The notes beneath the pieces were generated by a model. That model worked only from the letters and a program-made list of their open reading frames with translations, ran no database searches and was not told where the DNA came from. A stretch of DNA of 64,000 bases, from NCBI GenBank assembly GCA_900110015.1, contig FOCD01000002.1, positions 62,001 through 126,000 of the forward strand, read 5' to 3'. Both the position numbers and the translations under genes were made by a program. How positions within the stretch are numbered: the stretch's first letter is position 1; each line of letters starts with the position of its first letter. The stretch comes from Terribacillus saccharophilus (GTDB taxonomy: Bacteria; Bacillota; Bacilli; Bacillales; Amphibacillaceae). Below, in pieces: positions 1-11,990 of this stretch.

Positions 1-620
1 ACGATACTGAGGAAAAATACCATAAGCATACTTGTGGCAACAGCAATATGTGCTGGAAATCCGAATAAGAGGATCATCGCAGGCACCATAAAGCTGCCTC
101 CGCCAATTCCGAACATACCGGAAAGCAATCCGACGAACAAGGACAGCACAAATGCCGCCATGAACCGGAAGCTATATGTATAAGTGGTACCGTTAATCTC
201 TTTTGTAACAATGATACCTTTTGGATTAATCATTTCACGTTCCTTACGTTTTACGAAGAACATGAAGAAAACAAGCAGCACAAGTATGCCAAAGTATAAC
301 GAAAAACCATCACCCGAGATAAAACGATTCAGGAAGGAACCAAGAATAGCTCCTGGCATTCCTCCTGCCAAGAAAATGAGTCCGCTCTTGTAATCAACCC
401 GTCCGCTTTTCATATATGTCAGCGTAGAAGTCAGGCCAGTAAAAATCATAAAGATAACTGAAACGCCAACAATCGCTTGCGGTGTAGCCCAGCTGAATGC
501 ATCCCAGAAGCTGCCTAGAATCAACAGCGACGGAACGAGGATGATTCCTCCCCCTAAACCTACAAGACTGCCGAGTGCTGCTGCAAGAAGTCCTATTAGT
601 AAACTTACGGCAAATACCAT
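1..620 (-). CDS. TauE/SafE family sulfite/anion exporter (3' end cut by window)
   Basis: Only the N-terminal 206 codons are inside the window; the gene runs off the left edge. The frame reads MVFAVSLLIGLLAAALGS followed by VGLGGGI. A second glycine-rich motif, GMFGIGGGSF, lies further on. These two GxGGG motifs at the start of each membrane half are typical of the TauE/SafE family of sulfite, sulfonate or thiosulfate exporters in the cytoplasmic membrane. The ATG at 618-620 has GGAAGGG eight bases upstream. The substrate cannot be told from sequence. The next gene (SDR) lies upstream on the same strand but is separated by a terminator. Confidence 0.85.
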   Translation of the reverse strand, partial: MVFAVSLLIGLLAAALGSLVGLGGGIILVPSLLILGSFWDAFSWATPQAIVGVSVIFMIFTGLTSTLTYMKSGRVDYKSGLIFLAGGMPGAILGSFLNRFISGDGFSLYFGILVLLVFFMFFVKRKEREMINPKGIIVTKEINGTTYTYSFRFMAAFVLSLFVGLLSGMFGIGGGSFMVPAMILLFGFPAHIAVATSMLMVFFLSI

Positions 621-650
621 GTGTATCCCTTCCATCTTTTCAACTGTAAT

Positions 651-681
651 AAAAAAGTATGACTGCATACCGCAGTCATAC
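651..681 (-). terminator. Rho-independent terminator of the SDR gene
   Basis: GTATGACTG (657-665) pairs with CAGTCATAC (673-681). On the minus strand the stem is followed by six T residues. It lies just after the SDR stop codon and before the TauE/SafE gene. Confidence 0.75.
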
Positions 682-695
682 CATTATAACAGAAT

Positions 696-1484
696 TTATT
701 TATATTTGACCGACCCGCCGTTCACCGGAAATTCGGCTCCAGTGACATACGTCGCTTTGTCAGATGCTAGAAAGACGATAACATTGGCAATCTCTTCAGG
801 TTTCCCAATCTCCCCGCGCGGAATCTGACGGACTTCTTTCGCGAAGTAGCTGACAGCTTCCTCTCCTTCTTTATCGAACATATCACCGAGCATATCGACC
901 ATGCCGCCTGGTTTATTCCACATCGTTGTACGAGTCGGACCTGGGGACACGACATTCACACGAATATCTCCGCCAAACTCATCTGAAAGGGCTTGTGTCA
1001 GATTCAGAATAGCTGCTTTACTGCCGCTATAATCAATCGCAAACGAATCAGGCACATGTCCGCTCTCAGATGCCACATTGACGATGCTTGCTCCTGGCTG
1101 TTTCTTCAGCTCAGGAATAGCGGCTTTTGTTAATGCTACAACCGCAAACACATTCGTCTCGAAAGTCTCTCTCCAAATATCCAATGTTACATCCATGAAA
1201 CTATCTTTATAAGTTGCAATCCCCGCAACATTCGCTAAGATGTCCAGCTTTCCAAAATGAGAAACAGCTGCTTCGACCACTTTGTCAGCAGCACCTTCTT
1301 CTGTCAGATCTAGCTTCAGTGGCAGAAAGGAAGAACGATCTGCGATGTCCTTCACATCATCTAATGTCAAGCTGACACCAACAACCTTTGCTCCCTCATT
1401 TAAGAATGCTTTCACTGTCTCCAATCCGATACCATCGTTGGCACCAGTCACGATTGCTACTTTGCCTTGTAAATTATAACTCAT
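696..1484 (-). CDS. SDR family NAD(P)-dependent oxidoreductase
   Basis: A classical short-chain dehydrogenase/reductase of about 262 residues. It has the Rossmann cofactor motif TGANDGIG near the N-terminus, the NVAG strand motif, and a catalytic Ser / YSGSK (Tyr-xxx-Lys) set in mid-protein. The C-terminal PVNGGS motif is typical of the family. I chose the ATG at 1484 because GGAG lies nine bases before it; the in-frame ATG at 1493 directly abuts that ribosome-binding site. The substrate is unknown. It is probably monocistronic, with a terminator at 651-681. Confidence 0.9.
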   Translation of the reverse strand: MSYNLQGKVAIVTGANDGIGLETVKAFLNEGAKVVGVSLTLDDVKDIADRSSFLPLKLDLTEEGAADKVVEAAVSHFGKLDILANVAGIATYKDSFMDVTLDIWRETFETNVFAVVALTKAAIPELKKQPGASIVNVASESGHVPDSFAIDYSGSKAAILNLTQALSDEFGGDIRVNVVSPGPTRTTMWNKPGGMVDMLGDMFDKEGEEAVSYFAKEVRQIPRGEIGKPEEIANVIVFLASDKATYVTGAEFPVNGGSVKYK

Positions 1485-1562
1485 GGACTTCATCTCCTTT
1501 GATACATTACATAAAGGAAATGTTCCCAGTAGAAGGTATAGCCAAACATTTGCTAAATAAAT

Positions 1563-2408
1563 TTATGTGGTTCTCCCCTTAAACTTTTTCAGCGTCGCTA
1601 CAATAAGGAAGCTGACTATCACCAATAAAAGCCATGAACTCACCTTGCCTAAATGAACAAGACTCCATGCTTCCGTTTGATTCGGATATTCCCAAGCTCC
1701 GAAGAATGTAGCAATGTTCTCAGCTACCCAGATAAAGAAGCCGATGAGTACAAAAGATAACGCCAGCGGCATTCGGTAACGAATCCCGCCAACCTCATAG
1801 GTAACCCAAGCCCGCCAAAAGACGATAATAACCAGTGCAGATAAGACCCATCGAATATCTAACCAGAAATGATGCGTGAAGAAATTCAAGTAAATTGCAG
1901 CTGCAAGAGGAACAACAACGAGATACGACGGCCACCTTACAAGATCGACTTTAAGCCTTCTCCAAGCCTGGCAAAGATAACTCGCAACACTTGCATACAT
2001 GAAACCACTATATAAAGGAACGCCGAATATTTTGGAATAGCCTTCCTCAGGATAAGACCAGGAACCCATATGTACCTTGAATAGCTCAAGCGCTAGACCA
2101 ATTAAGTGGAACACCGTAATGACCTTCAGTTCATCCCGCGTTTCAAGTCCAGAACGCAACATGAGCCATTGCATGAAAAGACAGATGATTAAAAGCCAAT
2201 CATATCGCGGCAGAAAAGGCAGCGGAATAATTTGAGTTAAAGCCAAAGAAGCAAAAATCACGACAGGAAACAAACATGATAAAGCCTGCCCCCAACCAAA
2301 ACGTATAAGCTGAGTCAATGCTCCAAGCATTCTCGAAGCTAACGTTCTCTTTTGGAATGCCGGTAATTCCTGTCCTGCATAGTAAGTTATGTTTCGGTTT
2401 CTATACAT
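1563..2408 (-). CDS. DUF817 family integral membrane protein
   Basis: 281 residues with about seven to eight hydrophobic segments separated by short loops, and a basic C-terminus (KKFKGRTT). The pattern and motifs such as LELFKVHMGSW and FWVAENIATFFGAW match the DUF817 family of bacterial membrane proteins, whose biochemical role is not established. The ATG is preceded by GGAGGG at an eight-base spacing. It lies just downstream (minus strand) of the DUF2975/HTH pair. No signature gives a substrate or activity. Confidence 0.75.
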   Translation of the reverse strand: MYRNRNITYYAGQELPAFQKRTLASRMLGALTQLIRFGWGQALSCLFPVVIFASLALTQIIPLPFLPRYDWLLIICLFMQWLMLRSGLETRDELKVITVFHLIGLALELFKVHMGSWSYPEEGYSKIFGVPLYSGFMYASVASYLCQAWRRLKVDLVRWPSYLVVVPLAAAIYLNFFTHHFWLDIRWVLSALVIIVFWRAWVTYEVGGIRYRMPLALSFVLIGFFIWVAENIATFFGAWEYPNQTEAWSLVHLGKVSSWLLLVIVSFLIVATLKKFKGRTT

Positions 2409-2458
2409 AGCTATATCCCTCCAATACTTTTTCCGCTTACCACATCTTCGCTATTTCA

Positions 2459-2671
2459 TTATTCTTCGTCACTTCTGTATTCCAGGATATCTCCAGGCTG
2501 ACAATCCAAAGCCTTGCAAATCGCATCTAAGGTTGATACTCGGATCGCCTTTGCTTTTCCGTTTTTTAAAATGGACAGGTTCGCCATCGTAATTCCGACC
2601 TTCTCTGAAAGCTCCGTTACACTCATTTTCCTTTTAGCGAGCATTACATCGATGTTGATTATAATAGCCAT
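2459..2671 (-). CDS. Cro/CI-type HTH transcriptional regulator (YozG-like)
   Basis: A 70-residue protein that is almost entirely one helix-turn-helix domain, with the core MSVTELSEKVGITMANLSI and then VSTLDAICKALDCQPGDIL, typical of the small XRE family. The ATG at 2671 has GAGGTG in front; the upstream GTG is part of that ribosome-binding site. It follows a DUF2975 gene with a ten-base gap. This pairing is seen in several Firmicutes (B. subtilis yoaS-yozG). It probably controls its own operon (inference). Confidence 0.88.
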   Translation of the reverse strand: MAIIINIDVMLAKRKMSVTELSEKVGITMANLSILKNGKAKAIRVSTLDAICKALDCQPGDILEYRSDEE

Positions 2672-2681
2672 GTAGTTCACC

Positions 2682-3161
2682 TCAGACCGTCAAGTCATTT
2701 TCAGATTTTATATCGATGGCATTTTTCAATAGCTTCTGAAGAACTGCTGCGAAAAATGTAATCACTAACGCTCCGAATATAATAGCCATTCCTATCAGGA
2801 TAAGCCCTGGAGCATCGTCCCTTTCCGCCACAACATAGATAAGCGGAAGGAATACTATATAAATTGCACTAATCGTGATTGCGCAGACTTTGATATTCTT
2901 TAACGCCTTTACAGATAAATCTGAAAAAGCTACGTTCCTGTCAATATAACTTAAAAGTCTGAGTGCCTGATACAAAGCAATGAAAAATGCTAATGCTGAA
3001 AGATATAAGCCAATCAATACAGGATATTTTAAAAAAGCAGCCTCAGGATAATAATCTGCCGAACCGAAAGCAATCGGCGGAATAGCAAATATACATAAAG
3101 CAATAACCGGCAATGCCATTAGAAAGACAGCTAGCTTTAAAAAGAGTGTTTCACGTTTCAT
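2682..3161 (-). CDS. DUF2975 membrane protein (YoaS-like)
   Basis: 159 residues with four hydrophobic segments, in the order expected for DUF2975: a first span after MKRETLFLK, a second around FLKYPVLIGLYLSAL, then two in the C-terminal half. The motif LLSYIDRNVAFSDLSVKALKN between spans two and three is the family hallmark. The ATG at 3161 has GAGGTG six bases upstream; the earlier GTG at 3170 lies inside that site. It is co-transcribed with the HTH gene that follows. The function of the family is unknown. Confidence 0.82.
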   Translation of the reverse strand: MKRETLFLKLAVFLMALPVIALCIFAIPPIAFGSADYYPEAAFLKYPVLIGLYLSALAFFIALYQALRLLSYIDRNVAFSDLSVKALKNIKVCAITISAIYIVFLPLIYVVAERDDAPGLILIGMAIIFGALVITFFAAVLQKLLKNAIDIKSENDLTV

Positions 3162-3305
3162 TAAGAGCACCTCACTTGTTTTCTTATTTATGATCTTAAT
3201 ATATTATTTATCGTTTTACAATAAATAATTATTAAAAAACAAAAATTAAATGTTGATTTAAACAAACAAGATATAACCTTACCTCTCAGCATTTTATTTT
3301 TCAAT

Positions 3306-3340
3306 AAAAAAAGGACGAACTCAAAGAGTTCGTCCTTTTC
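3306..3340 (-). terminator. Terminator of the suf operon
   Basis: AAGGACGAACTC and GAGTTCGTCCTT form a 12-bp perfect stem with a three-base loop. On the minus strand it is followed by a run of T residues. It lies directly after sufB. Confidence 0.9.
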
Positions 3341-3358
3341 TCGTAATTATGAAAGATA

Positions 3359-4756
3359 TTAACCGATGGAACCTTCCATCTCGAATTTAATCAGACGGTT
3401 CATTTCAACGGCATATTCCATTGGAAGTTCTTTCGTGAATGGCTCGATGAAGCCCATTACGATCATTTCTGTTGCTTCTTCTTGAGAGATACCACGGCTC
3501 ATCAAGTAGAACAATTGCTCTTCGGATACTTTAGAAACTTTCGCTTCGTGTTCCAAAGAGATGTTCTCATTGAAGATCTCGTTGTAAGGAATCGTATCGG
3601 AAGTGGATTTGTTATCCAGGATCAACGTATCACACTCAATGTTAGAGCGTGCGCCGTCTGCTTTCTTACCGAAATGAACGATTCCGCGATACGTTACTTT
3701 ACCACCTTGTTTGGAGATGGATTTCGAAACGATCGTAGAAGAAGTGTTTGGTGCCAAATGATGCATTTTCGCACCGGCATCCTGATGCTGCCCTTTACCT
3801 GCAAGTGCGATGGACAATGTCATACCGCGAGCGCCTTCACCTTTTAGGATGATTGCAGGGTATTTCATTGTAAGTTTGGAACCGATGTTGCCATCAACCC
3901 ATTCCATCGTACCATTTGCATCAACAGTCGCGCGTTTAGTAACTAGGTTATATACGTTATTTGCCCAGTTCTGGATTGTTGTATAACGGCAGTAAGCATT
4001 TTTAGCTACATAGATCTCAACAACCGCACTATGCAAGGAGTTCGTTGTATACACTGGAGCAGTACAACCCTCAACATAGTGTATAGACGCATCTTCATCA
4101 ACGATGATAAGCGTACGTTCGAACTGACCCATATTCTCAGAGTTGATACGGAAGTATGCTTGCAAAGGAATGTCTGTCTTAACGCCCTTCGGTACATAGA
4201 TGAAGGAGCCTCCAGACCATACTGCTGAGTTTAAAGCTGAGAATTTGTTATCGGAAGGCGGGATAAGCTTACCGAAATATTCACGGAACAAATCTTCATT
4301 TTCTTTAAGCGCAGTATCTGTATCTTTAAAGACGATACCCATATCCGCCAAGTCTTCCTTCAGGTTATGGTAAACAACTTCTGATTCGTACTGTGCGGAA
4401 ACACCAGCAAGGTACTTCTGTTCAGCTTCTGGAATACCTAGTTTATCAAATGTGTTCTTGATTTCTTCCGGTACCTCGTCCCAAGAACGCTCGGAACGCT
4501 CGGATGGTTTCACGTAATATGTGATTTCATCGAAGTCAAGCTCAGCAAGATCTCCGCCCCACTGTGGCATTGGCTTCTTATAGAACTGCTCCAAAGATTT
4601 AAGACGGAAGTCAAGCATCCATTGTGGTTCTTCTTTCATCTTAGAGATTTCTTCAACGATTCTAGGTGTAAGGCCTTTTTCCGTACGGAAAATGGAAACA
4701 TCACGATCACTGAAGCCATACTGGTAATCTCCAATTTCAGGCGCTTTTTTAGCCAT
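3359..4756 (-). CDS. sufB: Fe-S cluster assembly protein SufB
   Basis: 465 residues, the usual size for SufB. SufB is the scaffold subunit of the SufBCD complex on which Fe-S clusters are built in the cytosol. Diagnostic stretches include [19 protein letters not shown] at the N-terminus, [10 protein letters not shown], and [21 protein letters not shown] in the C-terminal beta-helix/helical part shared with SufD. The ATG has GGAGG at good spacing. It is the last gene of sufC-D-S-U-B, 54 bases after sufU, and ends at a strong terminator. Confidence 0.97.
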   Translation of the reverse strand: MAKKAPEIGDYQYGFSDRDVSIFRTEKGLTPRIVEEISKMKEEPQWMLDFRLKSLEQFYKKPMPQWGGDLAELDFDEITYYVKPSERSERSWDEVPEEIKNTFDKLGIPEAEQKYLAGVSAQYESEVVYHNLKEDLADMGIVFKDTDTALKENEDLFREYFGKLIPPSDNKFSALNSAVWSGGSFIYVPKGVKTDIPLQAYFRINSENMGQFERTLIIVDEDASIHYVEGCTAPVYTTNSLHSAVVEIYVAKNAYCRYTTIQNWANNVYNLVTKRATVDANGTMEWVDGNIGSKLTMKYPAIILKGEGARGMTLSIALAGKGQHQDAGAKMHHLAPNTSSTIVSKSISKQGGKVTYRGIVHFGKKADGARSNIECDTLILDNKSTSDTIPYNEIFNENISLEHEAKVSKVSEEQLFYLMSRGISQEEATEMIVMGFIEPFTKELPMEYAVEMNRLIKFEMEGSIG

Positions 4757-4810
4757 GGTAAAACCTCCTTGTAGGATTACATCTATATTTCACACGACAG
4801 TGTTCAAGTA

Positions 4811-7765
<2,955 letters not shown>

Positions 7766-7782
7766 AAGATCCCTCCTCCAGT

Positions 7783-8562
7783 TTACGCGTTAATTGTTTC
7801 GTCTTCGATGTTTAGCTCTTTTTTAATCCAATCGTAACCTTCCGCTTCCAAACGCTGAGAAAGCTCAGAACCACCGGATTTAACAACACGGCCTTGCATC
7901 ATAACGTGTACGAAGTCAGGCTCGATGTAGTTTAGCAAACGCTGGTAGTGGGTAATAATTAGGCAACCGAAGTTTTCGTCGCGCAATTTGTTGATACCTT
8001 TTGCAACTATTTTCAGTGCATCAATATCAAGACCAGAGTCAATCTCGTCAAGAATACCAATTTCAGCTTTCATCATCATAAGCTGAAGGATTTCGTTACG
8101 CTTCTTCTCACCGCCGGAGAAACCTTCATTCAAGTAACGCTGTGCCATGTTCTTATCCATTTCAAGGAAGTCCATAGCTTCGTCCATCTCTTTGATAAAT
8201 TTCATCAATGGAATCTCGTCGCCTTCTTCGCGGCGAGCGTTGATAGAAGAACGAAGGAAGTCAGAGTTTGTAACACCGCTGATTTCACTTGGGTACTGCA
8301 TTGCAAGGAACAGACCAGCACGAGCACGCTCGTCTACTTCCATTTCCAAAACATCTTCTCCGTCCAAAGTGATGCTTCCGCCTGTCACTTCGTATTTAGG
8401 ATGTCCCATGATTGCGGATGCCAACGTAGATTTACCAGTACCGTTTGGTCCCATTACCGCATGGAATTCCCCGCTCTTTATCGTAAGGTTTACACCTTTT
8501 AGAATTTCCTTATCTTCAATCGAAACATGTAGGTCTTTAATTTCTAAAACTGAACCTGCCAT
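7783..8562 (-). CDS. sufC: Fe-S assembly ATPase SufC
   Basis: 259 residues, a soluble ABC-type ATPase. The Walker A motif is GPNGTGKST, the ABC signature FSGGEKKR, and Walker B is IGILDEIDSGLD, with the switch His in IITHYQRLL. SufC hydrolyses ATP in the SufBC2D complex and is not a transporter subunit. It is the first gene of the operon. GGAGGG lies before the ATG. The 230-base upstream region carries the suf promoter, not clearly located, and a 16-codon leader ORF. Confidence 0.97.
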   Translation of the reverse strand: MAGSVLEIKDLHVSIEDKEILKGVNLTIKSGEFHAVMGPNGTGKSTLASAIMGHPKYEVTGGSITLDGEDVLEMEVDERARAGLFLAMQYPSEISGVTNSDFLRSSINARREEGDEIPLMKFIKEMDEAMDFLEMDKNMAQRYLNEGFSGGEKKRNEILQLMMMKAEIGILDEIDSGLDIDALKIVAKGINKLRDENFGCLIITHYQRLLNYIEPDFVHVMMQGRVVKSGGSELSQRLEAEGYDWIKKELNIEDETINA

Positions 8563-8751
8563 TTATAAACCCTCCGATAGCTGCTATTTTATAAGTTTCG
8601 ATAATACGTTATTTAAACACATTATCAATTTATTCTCATTACAATCTTAAAGCATTATTCGACCATTATCAACTTTTTTACTGGATAAAAACACAGTTTT
8701 AACATGATCTTCTCCTATTGTATCACACATCCATTTCAACCCAAAAATAAA

Positions 8752-8778
8752 GCCTCTGCTGAGAATTCCAGCAAAGGC
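8752..8778 (-). terminator. Terminator of the metNPQ operon
   Basis: GCCTCTGCTG (8752-8761) pairs with CAGCAAAGGC (8769-8778) with one mismatch. On the minus strand it is followed by TTTATTTTTG. It lies just after metQ. Confidence 0.85.
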
Positions 8779-8794
8779 ATGAGAATGCTAATTT

Positions 8795-9622
8795 TTATTT
8801 ATCGACAGGAAGAATTGCTCCGTCATAATTGTCTTCGATGAAATTTTTGATTTCATCAGAATGAAGTACATCCATCAATTTCTGCAATGCTTCATTGTCT
8901 TTATCTTCAGCACGTGCCGCTACGATGTTGCCGTAAGGTGAATCAGTACCCTCAAGGATCAATGCGTCCTCAGAAGGCGTAAGACCTGCTTGCAATGCAT
9001 AGTTAGTGTTGATTACAACAAGCGCATCCTCTTCTGACTCATACGTATCTGGCAAGAAAGCAGGATCAACATCCATGCTGAATTTCAAGTTTTTCGGGTT
9101 ATCTGCAATATCATCCAAAGTAGCATCTACAGGCTCAACACCATCTTTGATCTTGATTAGTCCCGCTTCTTGGAAGATGGATAGGATACGTCCTTGCTCG
9201 GACACGTTACGTCCCATGATTACTTCTGTACCATCTTTAATATCGTCGACTTTCGCAATGTTCTTAGAATAAACACCCATTGGCTCCAGGTGAACTGCTC
9301 CAAGGCTGATCAAGTCATAGCCAGTATCTGCGTTAGAAGTTTCTAGATAAGGGATGTGCTGGAAGTAGTTCGCATCCAAGTCTCCGCTTGCCAAGTCATC
9401 GTTCGGAAGTACATAATCCTGATACTCTTCAATCTCTAGATTAACGCCTTCTTTTTCGAGGATAGGCTGTGCTTCTTTAAGAATTTCCGCGTGCGGTGTG
9501 CTGGAAGCACCTACTTTGATTGTTGTTGTTTCTTCATCGCCTGAGCCGCTGTCAGATGAACCGCAAGCTGCCAGGAAGATCATGAATGCTGCCGATAGGA
9601 TAACTAATAATGACTTTTTCAA
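8795..9622 (-). CDS. metQ: Methionine ABC transporter, substrate-binding lipoprotein MetQ
   Basis: 275 residues. A lipoprotein signal peptide ends in LAAC, with Cys20 as the lipidated residue. The mature protein is an NlpA/MetQ-type binding protein: IKVGASSTPHAEIL at its start, then NYFQHIPYLE and GAVHLEPMGVYS. It captures methionine outside the membrane and hands it to MetP. It is the last gene of metN-P-Q, 13 bases after metP. The S-box riboswitch upstream of the operon supports methionine as substrate. Confidence 0.95.
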   Translation of the reverse strand: MKKSLLVILSAAFMIFLAACGSSDSGSGDEETTTIKVGASSTPHAEILKEAQPILEKEGVNLEIEEYQDYVLPNDDLASGDLDANYFQHIPYLETSNADTGYDLISLGAVHLEPMGVYSKNIAKVDDIKDGTEVIMGRNVSEQGRILSIFQEAGLIKIKDGVEPVDATLDDIADNPKNLKFSMDVDPAFLPDTYESEEDALVVINTNYALQAGLTPSEDALILEGTDSPYGNIVAARAEDKDNEALQKLMDVLHSDEIKNFIEDNYDGAILPVDK

Positions 9623-9635
9623 ATGAATCTCTCCT

Positions 9636-10304
9636 TTATCTTTTATCTAATTTATTTGAAATCAAGTCTCCAATAAATTGGAAGACAAATACCACAATAA
9701 CGATTAGTAGCGTACAGATGAATACAACATCAAATTGACGACGCTGGAAGCCATAGAAGTAAGCAAAGTCACCTAATCCGCCTGCTCCGATAACGCCTGC
9801 TACTGCTGTAGAGCCGATAAGTGCAATTGCCGTTACTGTAAGACCAGAAACAAGTGCCGGCATAGATTCTTTTAATAGTACTTTGAACATAATCGTACTG
9901 TTCTTTGCACCCATTGCTTTAGCAGCTTCTACTACTCCGTTATCTACTTCCTTCAATGCAATCTCAACTAATCGAGCATAGAAAGGCGCAGATCCGATGA
10001 TAAGTGCAGGCAATGCTGCCTCTGGCCCGCGAATCGTACCGACGATAAAATCGGTAAACGGGAATAGAAGCAAGATAAGGATGATGAACGGAATCGCTCG
10101 GAATATGTTAACAATCGCCGCTACAATACCGTAGACAACTTTATTTTCCCAAAGCTTGCCTTTACTAGTCAGGTAAAGCAAAAGGCCTAGAATGATACCG
10201 ATAATGAATGTACCGATCAAGGAAAGGATCGTCATATAGAATGTCTCATAGATGGCTGTGTTCAAATCTGCAATATCTACATTCGGAAACCACTTCTCAA
10301 ACAA
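9636..10304 (-). CDS. metP: Methionine ABC transporter permease MetP (MetI)
   Basis: 222 residues with five to six transmembrane segments. The cytoplasmic EAA loop (VEAAKAMGAKNSTIMFKVLL) is the contact site for the ATPase. Segments such as GTIRGPEAALPALIIGSAPFY are typical of the MetI permease. It overlaps metN by eight bases, so the two are translated together. It forms the membrane channel of the MetNPQ importer. Confidence 0.95.
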   Translation of the reverse strand: MFEKWFPNVDIADLNTAIYETFYMTILSLIGTFIIGIILGLLLYLTSKGKLWENKVVYGIVAAIVNIFRAIPFIILILLLFPFTDFIVGTIRGPEAALPALIIGSAPFYARLVEIALKEVDNGVVEAAKAMGAKNSTIMFKVLLKESMPALVSGLTVTAIALIGSTAVAGVIGAGGLGDFAYFYGFQRRQFDVVFICTLLIVIVVFVFQFIGDLISNKLDKR

Positions 10305-11319
10305 GTTCCTGCACCTCCGCTTTCACGTTCGCTCCGCGGATGAAGTCCAGTGCCTTCTCCACTTCCGATTCATTACCCACCAGCTGTAAGAACAGGTTTC
10401 CTACTGCTCCGGTTTGTGTCTGCAATACACTGCCCTGCAAGATGTTGATATCAACATCGAATTGTTTAGCAGTCTGACTGACAACTGTTTGATTCACGTT
10501 TTCTCCAGAGAAGGAAAGCTTCACGATTGTGCCTGTACCTTCTTTTACTACTGCAGCCGATAAGGAATTATACTGTTCGCTTCCATCCAGCTGCTGAACG
10601 AAGCGTTTCGTGATAGCTTGCTGCGGGTCCTGGAATACATGCGCTGCATCGCCTTCTTCTACAACTTTTCCGGTATCCATAACAGCTACACGGTGGCAAA
10701 TTTTTCGGATAACATTCATCTCATGTGTAATCAATACGATAGTCAGTCCGAGGCGTTTGTTAATGTCCACGATCAAGTCAAGGATAGAGTCAGTAGTTTC
10801 CGGATCCAGCGCAGATGTTGCTTCATCACAAAGCAGAACTTTCGGATCATTGGCCAATGCCCTTGCAATGCCGACACGCTGTTTCTGTCCGCCGCTCAGC
10901 TGAGATGGATACGCATTTTCGCGCCCTTTTAGTCCGACTAGCTCAATCAGACGATCAACTTTTTCTTTTCTTTCTTGTTTCGGTACACCTGCGATTTCCA
11001 ATGGAAAAGCAATGTTTTGATGTACAGTACGGGACCATAGCAGATTGAAGTGCTGGAAGATCATCCCGATTTCTTGTCTGGCAAGACGAAGTTCGTTTTT
11101 ACGCTGTTTAACGATATCCTTGCCATTGATTATTATTTCACCAGCTGTCGGTTCTTCTAAGCGGTTTAAAAGGCGAACAAAAGTACTTTTTCCAGCACCG
11201 CTGTAACCAATCACGCCGAAAATCTCACCTGACTCAATTGTAAGATTAAGCTCATCGACTGCTGTAATATTCTGTTTTTTTGTGCGATATATCTTGGAGA
11301 GGTTTTTGATGGTGATCAA
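10297..11319 (-). CDS. metN: Methionine ABC transporter ATP-binding protein MetN
   Basis: 340 residues. The ABC domain has Walker A GYSGAGKST, signature LSGGQKQRVGIARAL and Walker B VLLCDEATSALD. A C-terminal NIL (ferredoxin-like) domain from about residue 265 binds methionine in known MetN proteins and lets substrate inhibit transport. It is the first gene of the operon, with GGAGG before the start. The leader contains a SAM-I riboswitch ending in an intrinsic terminator. Confidence 0.96.
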   Translation of the reverse strand: MITIKNLSKIYRTKKQNITAVDELNLTIESGEIFGVIGYSGAGKSTFVRLLNRLEEPTAGEIIINGKDIVKQRKNELRLARQEIGMIFQHFNLLWSRTVHQNIAFPLEIAGVPKQERKEKVDRLIELVGLKGRENAYPSQLSGGQKQRVGIARALANDPKVLLCDEATSALDPETTDSILDLIVDINKRLGLTIVLITHEMNVIRKICHRVAVMDTGKVVEEGDAAHVFQDPQQAITKRFVQQLDGSEQYNSLSAAVVKEGTGTIVKLSFSGENVNQTVVSQTAKQFDVDINILQGSVLQTQTGAVGNLFLQLVGNESEVEKALDFIRGANVKAEVQELV

Positions 11320-11354
11320 TATCCGCTCCTCCTTCCTCGTGTTGCTTTATAAGC

Positions 11355-11516
11355 ATAAAAAAGCGCCTTTTTGTTCTGAGAACAAAAAGACGCAGTTGCG
11401 TTCGATAATTGTTCTCTCATCTGTACAGGTTTCCCTGCAGGAATTGGCACCATACAGGAAAACCTGTGGTTGCCGGGCTTCATCGGGCCAGTCCCTCCGC
11501 CACTCTTGATAAGAGT
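11355..11516 (-). ncRNA. SAM-I (S-box) riboswitch with terminator, leader of metNPQ
   Basis: On the minus strand the leader reads CTTATCAAGAG, then GAGGGACTGGCCCGATGAAG, CCCGGCAACC, GGTGCCAATTCCTGCAG and GATGAGAG. These are the conserved blocks of the S-box aptamer, in order (about 11516 down to 11414). An intrinsic terminator follows at 11363-11393: GCGTCTTTTTGTTCT pairing with AGAACAAAAAGGCGC, then T6. In this class SAM binding favours the terminator and so turns off the methionine importer. Confidence 0.97.
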
Positions 11517-11574
11517 TTGGTATATGATTGCTAAAAGGAGTTTAGCATCTAGTCAATATTCTTGTCAACATATT

Positions 11575-11904
11575 TCACAGACTTCCTTTACCTCCCAGAA
11601 ATAGAAGGGCCTCTACAAGCAGAATATGCTGATAATCGCCGTCCACTACTTGCTGCTTGCGGATACTGCGAAGCTGTACCTCACCATCAAGAAGCTCCTG
11701 CAGTGTCTGCTCATCGGTACGTATATGTAAAATACCATAAGGCTTAGAAGCTGGGGTCGTGAGGCTGCTTCTATCTATATGCAAATCGAAGTGTGCATCT
11801 CCCCATTCAATGAAGACCTTGAGCCGCTTATCATTACATAAAGGCAGCAGATCCTCTCTTACCTCGATCTGATGCTTGAGCTTTGTCAGTTTTTCGATGA
11901 TCAT
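11575..11904 (-). CDS. yusD: SCP2-type sterol-carrier domain protein (YusD-like)
   Basis: 109 residues. A small protein resembling the SCP2 fold, with the stretch RLKVFIEWGDAHFDLHI and a C-terminal LLVEALLFLGGKGSL. The position next to yusE/yusF and metNPQ fits B. subtilis yusD. The ATG at 11904 is preceded by GGGAGGG. Longer in-frame extensions run back into yusE and have no ribosome-binding site. It lies after the yusE terminator, so it has either its own promoter or read-through. The ligand is unknown. Confidence 0.7.
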   Translation of the reverse strand: MIIEKLTKLKHQIEVREDLLPLCNDKRLKVFIEWGDAHFDLHIDRSSLTTPASKPYGILHIRTDEQTLQELLDGEVQLRSIRKQQVVDGDYQHILLVEALLFLGGKGSL

Positions 11905-11963
11905 CCGCCATTCCCTCCCTACACTGTATTTGGCTCTTCTTGTTCTGATTTCCTGCAAGAAAA

Positions 11964-11990
11964 AACAGCTTTCCAGATTGGAAAGCTGTT
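11964..11990 (-). terminator. Terminator at the 3' end of yusE
   Basis: AACAGCTTTCC (11964-11974) and GGAAAGCTGTT (11980-11990) form an 11-bp perfect stem. On the minus strand T6 follows. It begins directly after the yusE stop codon and separates yusE from yusD. Confidence 0.85.
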
